Of a stretch of DNA of 64,000 nt, positions 63,576-64,000 are shown piece by piece. Each line of letters opens with the position of its first letter. Within the stretch, counting starts at the first letter, position 1. Origin of the DNA: Candidatus Puniceispirillum marinum IMCC1322 (GTDB taxonomy: Bacteria > Pseudomonadota > Alphaproteobacteria > Puniceispirillales > Puniceispirillaceae). The stretch lies in NCBI RefSeq assembly GCF_000024465.1, contig NC_014010.1, positions 496,001 through 560,000 of the forward strand, given 5' to 3'. Position numbers and translations under genes: made by a program. The notes below the pieces were generated by a model. It was given only the letters and a program-made list of their open reading frames with translations, made no database searches and had not been told where the DNA came from.

Positions 63576-64000
63576 ATGGATCAGGATAAGCGACTTCATA
63601 ATCAGCCCCCCCTTGCCGTTCGCTTGAGCATGCGCAGTGAGTGCCCGTATATTGCTGGACGAACCGAACAGCGCGTGGCTGTCGATATCAGTCAGAATCC
63701 TGCCTTGCACGATCAAATGGCGCGGGCTGGTTTTCGCCGTGTTGAAAACTGGGTTTACAAGCCTGCCTGCCCCGGATGCAATGCCTGTATTCCGTGGCGC
63801 GTTGATACGGTTGGTTTCAAGATGGGGCGCAATCTGTCACGTATATGGCGTTCGAATGAGGATTTGACGCGTCATATTGCACCAATCACCCCAACAGCAG
63901 AACATTTCAATCTATTCAAACGCTATATCAGCACCCGTCATGGTGATGGACAAATGGCAACGATGAATCAGGATGAGTTCGTTAGCATGATCGAAAACAG
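63576..64000 (+). CDS. bpt: aspartate/glutamate leucyltransferase Bpt (partial, runs off the window)
   Basis: The first 141 codons of an ORF that is open at the window end. MDQDKRLHNQPPLAVRLSM begins the sequence; the N-terminal ATE domain shows CPYIAGRTEQRVAVD and AGFRRVENWVYKPACPGCNACIPWRV, the Cys cluster of this family, and the downstream FKRYISTRHGDGQM continues the C-terminal domain. Bpt moves Leu from tRNA to N-terminal Asp/Glu and so sends proteins to ClpS/ClpAP. The ribosome site is weak; the start ATG is the first in frame. Confidence 0.9.
   Translation, partial: MDQDKRLHNQPPLAVRLSMRSECPYIAGRTEQRVAVDISQNPALHDQMARAGFRRVENWVYKPACPGCNACIPWRVDTVGFKMGRNLSRIWRSNEDLTRHIAPITPTAEHFNLFKRYISTRHGDGQMATMNQDEFVSMIEN

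Overview
The window is a gene-dense chromosomal segment of a marine-type alphaproteobacterium. No 16S gene is present, so the assignment is inference. It rests on the order lolCD-dnaE-rpsB-tsf-pyrH-frr-uppS-cdsA-dxr-rseP-bamA-skp-lpxD-fabZ-lpxA-lpxI-lpxB next to gltA, gltX, comEC, lexA, moeA/moaC and trpDC, the short editing-domain-less ProS, an SOS box of GAAC-N7-GAAC type, a SAM-II riboswitch, and the many TRAP/hydantoinase/5-oxoprolinase-type genes. A SAR116-like or Rhodospirillales-related organism would fit. GC content looks close to 50%, with AT-rich gaps. I see no insertion sequence, integrase, prophage, CRISPR array or rRNA gene.

Layout. 1-8.8 kb is accessory: a SufU/NifU-like scaffold, a 32-residue one-helix ORF, two tandem tiny exported proteins with a conserved Cys pair, a sterol-desaturase-like hydroxylase, a metallo-beta-lactamase-fold lipoprotein, a 7TMR-DISM adenylate cyclase, and a minus-strand run of NUDIX, spermidine-synthase-like, YiiX-like and EamA genes. 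9.0-13.8 kb is a plus-strand catabolic operon: TRAP transporter dctPQM, an Asp/Glu-racemase-superfamily enzyme and an isopenicillin-N-synthase-type 2-oxoglutarate dioxygenase. 14.3-23.6 kb holds tRNA-Glu, recJ-hom, a fused 5-oxoprolinase and a tightly overlapping GFA/GNAT/PaiB/GNAT operon. 23.7-24.8 kb is rplM-rpsI with a clear promoter and terminator.

25.2-33.3 kb contains trpG, then a metY gene under a SAM-II riboswitch, a Sel1-repeat protein and a perfect parS site, followed by trpD-trpC-moaC-moeA and lexA. lexA is preceded by a four-fold GAAC operator array. comEC overlaps the lexA 3' end antisense. gltX and gltA follow.

38.2-58.6 kb is the long minus-strand envelope/translation supercluster. 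Transcription runs from lolC, lolD and dnaE through rpsB (with a structured leader), tsf, pyrH and frr to isoprenoid and phospholipid synthesis (uppS, cdsA, dxr), site-2 protease, outer-membrane assembly (bamA, skp) and lipid A synthesis (lpxD, fabZ, lpxA, lpxI, lpxB). proS, a 3-hydroxyisobutyryl-CoA hydrolase-like gene, hemB, threonine ammonia-lyase and the start of bpt (leucyltransferase of the N-end rule pathway) close the window.

The most interesting signals are regulatory or small: the SAM-II aptamer whose 3' strand can pair with the loop of its own terminator, the GAAC array at lexA, a lone parS far from any parAB, the rpsB leader RNA, the dctP/dctQ hairpin, the tiny unannotated ORFs, and the unassigned TRAP-racemase-dioxygenase pathway.
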